NCBI RefSeq assembly: GCF_902167145.1
Contig: NC_050099.1
Location: forward strand, 242,990,588-243,054,587
Reading direction: 5' to 3'
Length of the DNA: 64,000 nt
Source of the DNA: Zea mays
Taxonomy: Eukaryota; Streptophyta; Magnoliopsida; Poales; Poaceae
The position numbers and the translations under genes are program-made. The notes beneath the pieces were generated by a model. The model made no database searches. It was not told the origin of the DNA and worked only from the letters and a program-made list of their open reading frames with translations. The first letter of the stretch is position 1. Each line of letters starts with the position of its first letter. This document shows positions 54,298 to 64,000 of the stretch, in pieces.

Positions 54298-55903
54298 TGA
54301 AAGTCGCCTAGAGGGGGGGTGAATAGGCGAAGCCTGTAGATTAAAACTTTATCCCCAACTAGATCCTTTGATTAGTGGTTAGAACAAGAAATATGATTAT
54401 CGGAGTATAAGAACTAAGTCCTTTGCTTGTAACCAAAGTTGCTATGAAATAATGCGGAATTGATAAACAATACAACTACTAGATATATGGATAGTAAAGC
54501 AAGAAGGCTTAGATGAGAAGAGCAATAAGTAAAGTCCTTTCTTGCGAAGGGTTGCTCCACCAAATGAGAATTAAACTTGAAGCAACACCAAAAGATGTTA
54601 GCGGAGAATGGCGCAAGAAAACTTAGAGAAGGGAAAGCAAACAAATCACAAGCAAGAAACACAATGAACACGGGTGATTTGTTTTACCGAGGTTCGGCCC
54701 TCGAAGGCCTAGTCCCCGTTGAGGAGTCCACTCAAGGACGGGTCTTTTTCAACCCTTTCCCTCTCTCCACCGATCACACAAGGATCGGTGAGCTCTTCTT
54801 CTTCTCAAGGATCACTCTCGATCCCGCAAGGACCACCACACTCTTTGGTGTCTCTTGCTAGCTTTTACAAGCCTCCAACACTTTGGAGGAAGTTTGAATG
54901 GGAGTCAAAACTCCACGCGCAAATGAGCACAAGGATGAAGCACACACTATCTCTCAATGTATCTCACAAGGCACTAGGGCTAAACTCAATTGAGTAGCTC
55001 TCAATTGCTCGCTCTCTCTTTTGTGGCACTTGTGTTGGTTGTAGTGGGCTAGATCTTGTGTATAGGATGTATCAATGAATATAGGTGGTTGGGAGGGCTT
55101 GAGTATGTCAACTAGATGACTTGGAATGTTGCTTGGACTCCCACTCCTTGAAGTGGCCGGTTGGGGTGGTATTTATAGCCACCATCCAATTTTGTAGCCG
55201 TTGGAGAAGCTGCTGGCGATGGGCGCACCGGACATGTCCGGTGCGCCAGCCACGTCATCCTATCCGTTGAGATTGGAGCTGGTCGACCGTTGGAGGCTTT
55301 GTCCTCATGTGGCACCGGACAGTCCGGTGCTGCACCGGACAGTCCGATGCCCCTCTGACTTCTGCTCTGACACTCTGAATTCAACTGTACACTTTGCAGA
55401 GTCGACCGTTGCGCGCAGATGACCGTTGCTCCGCTGGCACACCGGACAGTCCGGTGTACACCGGACAGTCCGGTGAATTTTAGCGGAGCGACCTCCCATT
55501 TTCCCGAAGCTGGCCAGTTCAGAGCCACTTCACTCTGGAGCACCGGACACTGTCCGGTGGTGCACCGGACAGTCCGGTGAATTATAGTGGGCTGCGCCTG
55601 AGAAACCCGAAGGTGAAGAGTTTGAAGGCAATCCTCCCTGGTGCACCGGACACGGTCCGGTGGTGCACCGGACACTGTCCGGTGGCACACCGGACAGTCC
55701 GGTGCGCCATACCAGGGAGCACTTCGGTTTCTCTTTGCTCCTTTCTTTTGAACCTTGTCTTGTTCTTTTTATTGGTTTTGAGTTGAATCTTTGGCACCTG
55801 TAGAACATGTAATCTAGAGCAAACTAATTAGTCCAATTGTTTGTGTTGGACATTCAACCACCAAAATCATTTAGGAAAAGGTTTAAAGCCTATTTCCCTT
55901 TCA
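54298..55903 (-). repeat. 5' LTR of the gag-only Sirevirus (1606 bp)
   Basis: Near-identical to 47167-48772. The palindrome cluster is at 55225-55704, with one palindrome broken by a G-to-A change at 55347. It drives transcription leftward. Confidence 0.95.
55171..55177 (-). promoter_or_regulatory. TATA box of the gag-only Sirevirus 5' LTR
   Basis: On the minus strand GGCTATAAATACCACC lies just after the palindrome cluster, the same relative position as in the left Sirevirus. It is the likely promoter of gag. Confidence 0.65.
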
Positions 55904-55908
55904 CTGTC

Positions 55909-57832
55909 ACGTCGTCTCACTACACCGCTATCATCATCGAGCAATCAAATCCGCCCACAAATTGTGCAATCACACCCAAGTAAATAATACTAGCAGATTG
56001 CACAAAATTACTCAATAAATAAAGCGAGGCAACGGGTAACTCACAGCACGTAGATTGTCTACGTGGGAAGACCAGCTCAGCGAACACGAAGTTCTGTCCC
56101 AGAAAACCAATTCTGCCGCCCACGTCCGGGCCTACACGGCGGGAGGTTGACGGAGATACTAGAGCCGCTGCCGGAGCCGAGGGAGACGTCCACGGCACCA
56201 GCCCGAGAAGATGAACACCGCACAGCAGGGAGCCCAAGCACCAGGCCACGGTGGACAATAATCAGAGCAGACAGAGCACCCAAACAGGCGCACTGGAATA
56301 GCAACAGAGCACAAGAAGTCACGAGCACAGCACCACCTCCTTCCTCCTTCAATTTCTATCAGCTAGGAACACCACCGGATGGCTGGGAACCAAACCAGTG
56401 AACCGAGCCGAACCACAGTAGCGAACAGAGAGAGGAGAAAGAGTCTTGCGTCTCTGAGGGATGAAGCACTAGAACCAGGGGATCGAGTTCCATTTTAAGG
56501 AGCTGAGATGGGAGAAGGCAAACGGATTTCACCGAGATTCCGGACGAGCGAGCCGCGCGGATCGTCATCCGTTGAACGCCGCCGCCACCCAGACGCTTGG
56601 CCTTCTCCGAATCCGCTCGAACCGTCCGCTAGCCCCTCTACTCCATCTCGTACGCGTCCGTTCGATCCAAACGCGCAAGCCCCCAGCCGCTCGATCGTGG
56701 GCGCGCTCGCCCACACGCGTTCCGCTCGGCCTGCGCTCGGCTGGCTGGCCTTGCTGGGCTGCTCGGCCGTGGGCCTGGAGCGGCCCAGCTCGGCTGGCTT
56801 TTCCGTTTTTTTTAAGAAAATAAAGGGAAAATACTTAAAATGAACAGCACTTAGTATCCTCGATCTTCAGTGGATTGTATCCTCGATCTTCAGTGGATTG
56901 CTTGTTTATCCGCTCGCCGCCCGCGGCTTTCTCCAAAATGGGTTTAATTTTACGTGAATCTTGGTGTCTACCCTTGATTCAGTATTTATCTTGTCATGCT
57001 TGTCAATTGGCTCCTATCTTACTTGAAATAGGTGCTATTTATTTAATTTCATAGCATATGGTTGATATTGGCATATATGAAGCATATATATATATAGGCT
57101 CTGTAGTACGTTGACAATGAAGACTGATATGTTAATTAGTCAATGCAAGTACAGTTTTTTATTGTGAAGTTTGGACAACACCATGAATAATCGATATTGT
57201 TGGGTTGTTTTTTATACTATACACAAAAGGTATTTGGTGAAATACTTATAATTAACTAGTTTGCTAATTTTGACGCTTCTCAATTCTCATGTCCCTCTGT
57301 GCTCACAAAAACATAAGCCCAATTTAAACACATGATTTTCTTCTTCTTTTGTTTCTATGTTTTTCTTGTGAAACTAAACTAATTCTTGCATGAAATTCTA
57401 CATTTGAAAACATGTCGTTACCTTCGAGATGGGACGATATTTAGAAATTGATGTCTTGTTTGTTTTTAGCTGATTAGCTAGGTAAAATGGTTGAGCCACT
57501 CTTTTTCGAGCGGCCGTAGGACGGAGCACGGACGACACCTATAGGTCGTAGTAGGGTAGGATGCATGGGTGGTGGTACCACTTAACTGCGCACGGGCCGA
57601 CAAACGCCCGAACATCACTTAACATTTGTCGTTGTGTTAAGAGTCTAAATTGTTTGTTCCAAGTTTGATCATATGAGATACAAAAGGCAACAGGCCAAGG
57701 CAGTGCGCAAATTTCAATTTGTGGTCGAATTTACAAAACATTCTATTCAATAATCGATATGTGTATCAGCTATATGCACATATTGTTACATTGCAATTTA
57801 TGTTGTATTAGAGGGTTATAATAGAATTAGAG
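55909..57832. other. Intergenic; GC-rich segment then AT-rich DNA
   Basis: 55909-56800 is GC-rich with several open but domain-free frames and could be an old LTR or gene-flank fragment. A 23-bp unit (GTATCCTCGATCTTCAGTGG and three more bases) is tandemly duplicated at 56854-56899. 56900-57832 is AT-rich without recognisable features. Confidence 0.4.
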
Positions 57833-57835
57833 TTA

Positions 57836-58005
57836 GGGCCTGTTTGAAACCTCTAAAGCTAATAATTAGCTACTAAAATTAGTCATAGAGGTTCCAAACA
57901 CCACCAGCTAACCTCCATAGCTAACAATTAGTTCATTAACTGACTTAACCTAGCTAACAATTTGTTAGTTGTCTAAATATTAGTTTAGGGATTCCAAACA
58001 AGACC
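57836..58005. mobile_element. Tourist-like MITE (170 bp)
   Basis: The ends GGGCCTGTTTGAAACCTCTA and GGGATTCCAAACAAGACC are inverted repeats. They are flanked by TTA at 57833-57835 and 58006-58008. The element is related to the decayed copy at 6865-7055. Confidence 0.88.
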
Positions 58006-58008
58006 TTA

Positions 58009-58929
58009 GAACTCTACATCCTAGAAGTAATAAATACATCTGAGACAACTCTTGTTACTAGGGCCGTGTTTGATTCAGTTTTTTTTTTTTTTTTGCTGAT
58101 TCTGGCCAACATCAAATGTCTAACTTTTTAGTCCGTTTCTATAAAAATCGCTTTGGTGAAAACTATCCAAAATCAACGTGAACACACCATTGGCTGAGCC
58201 ATCTCGGTAAGAGAAATCCATCACTATCTAGATTCTAAACCTTATAGACTTCTTTGTCTTCTTCTACGGGTAATCTCCATACTTCGATTTTCATACAGCT
58301 AGGCTAAAAAAAAGGCCCTAGAAGACATACAAAGTTAGCTAGCGGCTAGTGTTGGATGACCATAAGACGGCAGCAAGAGCCAGATGCGCTTGTGTGTAAG
58401 TGTAACTGATATTCTACAAGGAGAACAAAGTGTCCATATCTAACTAGTTATGCATCATTCCGGCCTCTTGGAGCTCAGTTTCAATATAGGGTTTGGCAGG
58501 TTTAATTACACGAGAGGACGACACTGGGGGTACTATACTACGGTGCCAACATTGTTGGAGGCGCCTACCTCGCCTCGGTAGTGCTCCATGACTCCTACTT
58601 CAACCTGCCGCGATGGACCCTGCACAACAGCATAGCTAGATCTAGCTAGCACTTTTTGTCGAGAGCTTCTTTGTTATCCTCCCACTTCCTATGTTTCTTG
58701 ATGAACCCTATCGTGAACATGTGCTAATCTCCGGCCGATCCGATTGTCCTGCGTATGGCTGGCAGCAGGACGGAGGATCTGAAGATCTTTGAATCACCAG
58801 TCGGCCGATGCTCGCGCGTGCCTCGATTCTTTTCTCGAGGCTAGCTAGCTACCTACAGGTGACGCATGCATGCATATATAGTTGCATCTGCGTGTGTTAG
58901 ATGAGCACTTGTAAAAGAGATCATGTGAT

Positions 58930-58966
<37 letters not shown>

Positions 58967-59298
58967 GAGAGAGAGAGAGAGGAGGAAGACGCGGCCGGAC
59001 TATTTAGCTATCCGTGTGTGATGAAGGGCAGTAGCAGTATATGTGCTGCTTTGATGAATTCCATGGTTGGATGGCATGGAGGGAGCGATATTGGCGAGGT
59101 TCAATCAGATGATGTATTTTTCTTATATATAAATTTGCATGCATGAAGGTGTGAATCCAGTGTCTGATTGAGCCGCGCCAATATCACTTCCTTCCACCAT
59201 AAGTTTACACACAGAGAGGATTGCAGCGAGCGCGTCTACTTCCAAAGGTTAGACCACTCGTTATTTCCTCATTTCCAAATTACACTTGTCTATTATAC
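58009..59298. other. Gene-poor stretch with a 34-base G run
   Basis: A T run lies near 58081-58095. G34 at 58932-58965 is followed directly by (AG)8. The local frame 58901-59146 is an artefact of the G run (polyglycine). Nothing else is recognised. Confidence 0.6.
58932..58981. repeat. G34 homopolymer followed by (AG)n
   Basis: An uninterrupted run of 34 guanines is continuous with about eight AG dinucleotides. It could form G-quadruplex structures. Such length is uncommon, and the exact count is sensitive to sequencing error. Confidence 0.85.
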
Positions 59299-59390
59299 TC
59301 CCTCTGTGCCATTATAGTGTTCGTTTTAGCTTTTCTTTGTCCATATTAAAATAGATATCAATGAATATATATATATATAATATTTTTGGA
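59299..59390. mobile_element. Stowaway-like end fragment
   Basis: CTCCCTCTGTGCCATTATAG resembles the grass Stowaway terminus, but no matching right end was found. It is probably a truncated remnant. Confidence 0.35.
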
Positions 59391-59767
59391 GCACTAGACT
59401 TCTAATGACTACACGAAGCCCTGACCCAACGGTGCCATCCGGTTCAGCCACATCAGATTCGGCCGGCTATAAAAACACTCACACGCTACCAGAGATTAGG
59501 TTTTAACGACGGCGATCCTGGGGCCAGCGGCGGTGCCGCCTCGAGGCGTGCGACCGACGACGACGCTCCCCCAGGATCGAGCGACGATGACACTCCCGAG
59601 GTGGGCGGGCAAGCGGCGGCGGCGCACCCTAGGCCCGGTGGAGACGACGGTTGTGCGAAGCACGGTAGGCTTCTTCGGCGGTGATGGCGACCACAGGTCG
59701 CTCTGGTGGTCGCGAGAGGCGCGATCTTCTCAGGCGATGGTGGCCACGCGAGGCGTGGGTGGCTCTA

Positions 59768-61410
59768 GCATCCTTCGATGACTAACTCATTCGATCTGGT
59801 GGCTTCGGCAGTGTCCTTTGATCAAACGGCCTCGGGATCGTCCTCCGGCGACGAAATATCCGATCCATGTTTATGACATCGATTATTATGTTTTATGCCC
59901 GCTATTTACACTATTTATGCATTCCAGTGATGATTTTTACGACGATGAATACGATTTTTACGTCTGCCATAAAATTGTCCCTAATTTTCGCGGGGGCTAT
60001 TAGTTGATCCGATATTAGATTTTTTTATTAATGATGTTATAGGGTGTATGTATTTATACGACTTTATATAAGAATTTATTCTCTGTGTGAATCATGTCAT
60101 CCTATTTTTTTGCATGCGTGCAGTGGAAACTCCCACGAGCGTCGTAATTTTTGAATCTGTATAAAAATAGAAACCACATACATTTGACTCCAATAATTTT
60201 TTGATCTAGCATAAAAATAGGATCGTGAATACAACGCACCATAGTCCAACACCCAACCCCCGCGTGGGACGCACACCATAAATTGTGGTTCTATTTTTTT
60301 GCGTAATAGCATAAATACTTCACGAAAATAGCGTATATAGTTTATAGAGATAGCATAAAAACCTCGCCCAACCACTGGACCACGTGCACACACACAGTCG
60401 CATGCATGTAGATCCTATTTTTATGGTAGATTCGATAATTATGACAGATTGTGTGAGTTCCCATTGCATATACAAAAATTTTGGAAGATATTTCGTTTTC
60501 AGTGCATGCGCGCAAAAATTGGATGATTCCATAAATATAGGATCATTGCAACAACTATGCAGTTAGACTCGTTATAACCATTTTATGATATATAGTGATA
60601 CTAATTATGCTACACGATGTAGGTATTTATGTATCTTGGTACACTGCGTAAAAATCTGGCATGTGGATCACTAGTGAACACATCTACATGTTCGAGCGTA
60701 AAAACCTTCAATTTTGAGTGTAAAATCCCTCAGTTATGATAGTAAATACCAAACCAAAGTGAGAGGTGTTGGTAACTCTGATGCTTTGTATTACTGATCA
60801 TAAAAATCCACAATTTGGAGCATAGATAGTGATAGATAACAACGTCAATGTTTATTCACTCTCAACCAACTGCTCCCACATCCATGTGACCACCATAAAT
60901 GATGGAATTTGATTAGGGATTAGGAGAGTTGATTAGGGGAGTTGTTTAAGGGATTTGATTTTAATGGAAGTTATGCACAACATAAATTGAGGGATTCCCT
61001 TTTTACTGTGCATGCGAAAAATATGCATGCGGGACATTGGTGAGCGCGATATGTTTGAGCATAAACATATTTAATTTTAAGCATAGATATTTACAATGGT
61101 AAGCATAAAAATCCGCAATGTTATTACAATGGTCACGTTTGACATCCTCGTAACAAATGTGCGTGAATCCAGGTGGTTACCATAAAATATCGAAGCCACA
61201 TGAGAGACATCGTATTTATCATCATAAAAATCCTCAATAGAATGAATAAATAGTGTAAGTAGTAGGTATAAAACAAAATCATGGAAGGCATAAACACGAA
61301 TCGGTGGAAGGACGTCGCTAGAGGACGACCCTAAGGCCACCGGATCGGCGAACGCCTCTGAATCCACCAAATCGGAGGTGGTCTTCGTCGAAGGACGCCC
61401 GAGACACGCC
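59768..61410. mobile_element. Element with long imperfect inverted repeats (Mutator-like or foldback, non-autonomous)
   Basis: The left arm, about 59768-59990, and the reverse complement of about 61185-61410 share colinear blocks: TCCTTCGA, GATC(T/C)GGTGGC, GGATCGTCCTC(C/T), GTTTATG, TTACACTATTTAT, GATTTTTA(C/T)GA. The roughly 1.2-kb centre is AT-rich and studded with GCATAAAAAT motifs and has no transposase. No TSD was found, and the right end may be cut by the LTR at 61488. Confidence 0.55.
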
Positions 61411-61487
61411 AGATCGGAGGAGGTCATCGTCTTCGGATGCTGTCGCGGGAGGTAACCGCCAAGTTTTAGTTGATTTTAGCTGCCCCA

Positions 61488-63876
61488 TGTCACACCCGGT
61501 TTTAAGGAACAAAGCCAGGTGCATCTCATACATGCGCCAAAGAAGACAACATATATAATAACAGAGTTTATAGAGATAAATGTCACAGTAATCAGAGTAT
61601 TTGATTACATAGCGGAAGTCTTACAAAATAAGAGATAAATATCGCAGGATCTAAAATCTATCCTTGGCGCCAGAAAGCTGACTGGGAGACGCCACCTAGA
61701 TCAAATCGAATGCCTCAGAGTTAGATGGCTCCTCTTCGACCACCTGTTCTTCTCCTGTGGGGGGTGTGAGACAGCAAGAGTGAGCTCACATACGTTCATA
61801 GCTCAACAAGTCGTGGGGAATAATGTGCATGAACTCACCAAAGGTGGGAGTTCATGTGAATTGTAAGGCTGATCGAGGCTGAGGCTGAGCATTGCTTTTA
61901 TAAGTTGGTCAAAATTTTATTAGCAATTACTAAGTGTAAGTAAATACCAAACCTTAATAATAATAAATAAAAGTAATAGTAAAATAATCCCAAATGCGAT
62001 GCAAATGTCCAATTAAATTTAAGTTCCATAAATTAATCATGTGAGGGTCCGAGCTGCTCATGACCGTGAGCACGACTAGTATACCAGTTTTACACTCTGC
62101 AGAGGTTGCGCATCTTTACCCACAAGTCATGTTACCCATCTGCCAAGAGATGGCCAATCCCATACACCTCTACCGAGGAGGCGAGGCAGGGTAACACTAC
62201 GAGGCCTTTACAAAGTTCCACTAGCTTCAGAAATCCCGCTACAGTTTATAGGAAGCTCCAGTGCAGGAATCCCTCGCCTGACCGCCATCGCAGCAAAATC
62301 AACCCAAGGACCTCCCTACACTGACCACTCCCCTACTGCCCTTGCCCCTTTCGGGTAAGGAAGACATCCACTAGCTTTCTTAATTAATCAGCCAAGGGCG
62401 TCCCATTATACCCTTGTGGTAGCACTGTTTTCCCGGGTGGTCGCTCCATGTTCCCATTAACATAATGATGTTAACATGAGCAGTAATAATAAAAGATAAT
62501 AAAAGTGTATTTATGAATAGTGTATCTCCATACCCAAATCCACATAAAGCAATAGCAGGTACTACCCAAAATTATTTCAGTGGTAAACAAGGTATAAAGA
62601 TAACCAAAACTGGGGTAACCTATTGGATCCCATCAAAATTAACTTATGCAGATCATTATAATTAACAAGAACATGGCTGGGAAAAAGTAAGTGATCAAGG
62701 GCACAACTTGCCTTCAATGAGCTCCTGCTCAGCTATCTCTACTTGTTGAACCTCAGATTCCACAGTGGCTTACTCGTCTACTCGCATCAACACAATACAT
62801 ACATAGTATAGCAAAAATCAACATCACACCAAACATGTAAATAAAATATACAATAAAAATCTACACATTAAAATGAGATCATTGGAACTGGAACCATTAA
62901 ATTTGGAGTTATAGATTTCAAGTTATGAATTTCCTAAGATTTAATGTGCTTGAAATAGGATTAAATAATAAATTAATTTTCTAACTGTTTTCATGTCAAA
63001 ACAGAGACACTAAATGGTAGAGAATATTACTACAAAATTTTAGAAATTGGGATGGTTCAATTTGGAGCAAAAATGAATTTTCTATGGCATAAACAAGTTT
63101 TAGGAATTCTTTTTATATTAAAAATCAATTTCTGTATTTATTTACCTATTTTATATGTTCTCTGGACTGGGCCTCGAATTCCAGAAAGGTCAGGGGGCTG
63201 CGCGAATAAAATCCTAGACTCAGTGAACAGTGTATGTGGACGGCGGGTTGGTTTCCTGAAAGCAGAGGGGCTCTTTAGCAATATTGACCCGTGAAGGGGT
63301 ACGGGAGGATCGTGGCCGCTTGATTGGATTTAAACGGCCCGGATTAAATCGCGACACAAGTGAACCGGTGCGCGATCCCAACCGCTGGATCCCCCATCAA
63401 CGGAGTAGATTTTAAGCGACTAAATCCGCTCTAGGTCACTCGATCACGGATCGACAGCTACGATTCAACCGAGCGAAGGGGTATGATGTAATCTAATCCT
63501 AGCCGCCCATCAAGATCCGACGGCGCACGCGCTTCTTCCTAAACGATGTTGCTCGGGCGGCAGCACCTTCGCCGCGGCGGAGGGCACGCGCGGCGAGTCT
63601 GCAATCCGGCCAAACCTTGCCCCAAACTCTAATTCGCTCAGCCCTCATGAGATTCACGACGGCCCGAACCTATGTTGCCCATCAATTTCAGCTGCAAAAC
63701 AGCGTAGACCCCCGACCCACGGCGCAGTCCAAACCACAGCGGGGACACACGCTACGGCGAGCGATTACTATGGTCCTATGGCTCGAACATGGCGTAGTAT
63801 AAACTCCTATCGTCCAGAGAAGATTCCGCAAGCGAGAGGAGGGAGTTACCGTCAAGGATCACCGGAGAGAGCACGG
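61488..63876 (+). repeat. Probable long Gypsy LTR (start seen, end not seen)
   Basis: TGTCACACCCGGTTTTAAGG is a start typical of long LTRs of the Tekay/Del chromovirus group in grasses. The 2.4 kb that follows has no host gene pattern. The LTR appears interrupted at 63877 by another element. Family assignment is inference. Confidence 0.5.
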
Positions 63877-64000
63877 TGTTAGAAATATGCCCTAGAGATA
63901 ATCATAGAGATGAGCATATTTCTTTGTATCCATGATATATATATTGCTTAATTGAATATCCATGGAAGGCACCTTGTATTGATTAGCAATTATGTGAATT
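63877..64000 (+). repeat. Start of an Angela/BARE-like Copia LTR
   Basis: TGTTAGAAATATGCCCTAGA matches the conserved start of Angela/BARE-type LTRs of grasses. It continues to the window edge, so only 124 bp are visible. Confidence 0.72.

Larger units (their letters stand above)
47167..55903 (-). mobile_element. Complete gag-only (non-autonomous) Sirevirus-type Copia element (8737 bp)
   Basis: Two 1606-bp LTRs (47167-48772 and 54298-55903) are flanked by the perfect duplication CTGTC at 47162-47166 and 55904-55908. On the minus strand the order is 5' LTR, tRNA-Met primer site, one gag gene, about 3.6 kb of AT-rich non-coding DNA with many polypurine-type tracts, and 3' LTR. I find no protease, integrase, reverse transcriptase or RNase H motif. 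The LTRs differ at about five sites (near 47887, 48216, 48289, 48593 and 48631 against the right copy), so the insertion is recent. Confidence 0.93.

Noticed and set aside
58500..58640. Possible gene fragment (VGGAYLASVVLHDSYFNLPR-like reading)
   Set aside because: Short, without splice borders or a recognisable family.
58901..59146. 81-codon frame with polyglycine
   Set aside because: Depends on the G34 run. The rest has no similarity to a known protein.
59533..59781. Arg-rich 82-codon frame near a TATA-like sequence
   Set aside because: GC-rich low-complexity reading at the edge of the inverted-repeat element. No supporting motif or homologous protein recognised.

Overview
This window is nuclear DNA of a grass, almost certainly maize or a very close Zea relative. 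The evidence is two Sirevirus (Copia) elements with the CACCGGACAGTCCGGTG palindromes typical of maize, a Grande-type Gypsy element with its antisense genes, a Helitron with maize-type termini, an L1-type LINE, and many Tourist, Stowaway, hAT and CACTA miniature elements around a few short intron-bearing genes. No sequence search was run. Identities come from reading motifs, exon structure, terminal repeats and target-site duplications (TSDs).

Layout. 1-3657: left-truncated Sirevirus on the minus strand (open gag frame, tRNA-Met primer site, LTR). 3658-10100: intergenic DNA with a SINE nested in a Tourist MITE, a 949-bp CACTA element, other MITEs, a 536-bp hAT element with a perfect 8-bp TSD, a Stowaway with a Tourist inside it, and old retrotransposon debris. 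10534-11261: MED11, a Mediator subunit gene with three exons. 12939-19344: a non-autonomous Helitron carrying exon fragments of an M1 aminopeptidase, a presequence protease (M16C) and a DUF6598 protein, plus GC-rich tandem repeats.

19363-42071: one LINE with a 15-bp TSD, broken by a complete 14.1-kb Grande element (22426-36574, TSD GGGGG) and by a 1276-bp TG...CA insertion that looks like a solo LTR (38140-39415, TSD TTTCT). The LINE reading frames continue across both insertions once each insertion and one TSD copy are left out. Grande has 629-bp LTRs with only about two differences, but its gag-pol frame carries five nonsense codons and one frameshift. Its 3' half holds two tandem arrays, two antisense genes, and three hairpin plus polypurine modules ending at the 3' LTR.

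43340-44862: plastid ribosomal protein S21 gene (two exons). 45586-45843: gene for an 85-residue secreted protein of unknown function. 47167-55903: complete, young Sirevirus-type element (1606-bp LTRs, about five differences, TSD CTGTC) that keeps a gag gene with three zinc knuckles but shows no pol. 56000-64000: mostly non-genic, with a Tourist MITE, a 34-base G run, a long imperfect inverted-repeat element, and the starts of two further LTRs (Gypsy-like at 61488, Angela/BARE-like Copia at 63877).

Three host genes are well supported (MED11, RPS21, the secreted peptide) and they sit in the gaps between transposon blocks. The most unusual points are the covarying hairpin/polypurine triplication in Grande, the gag-only Sirevirus, the multi-peptidase capture by the Helitron, and the uncharacterised secreted peptide.
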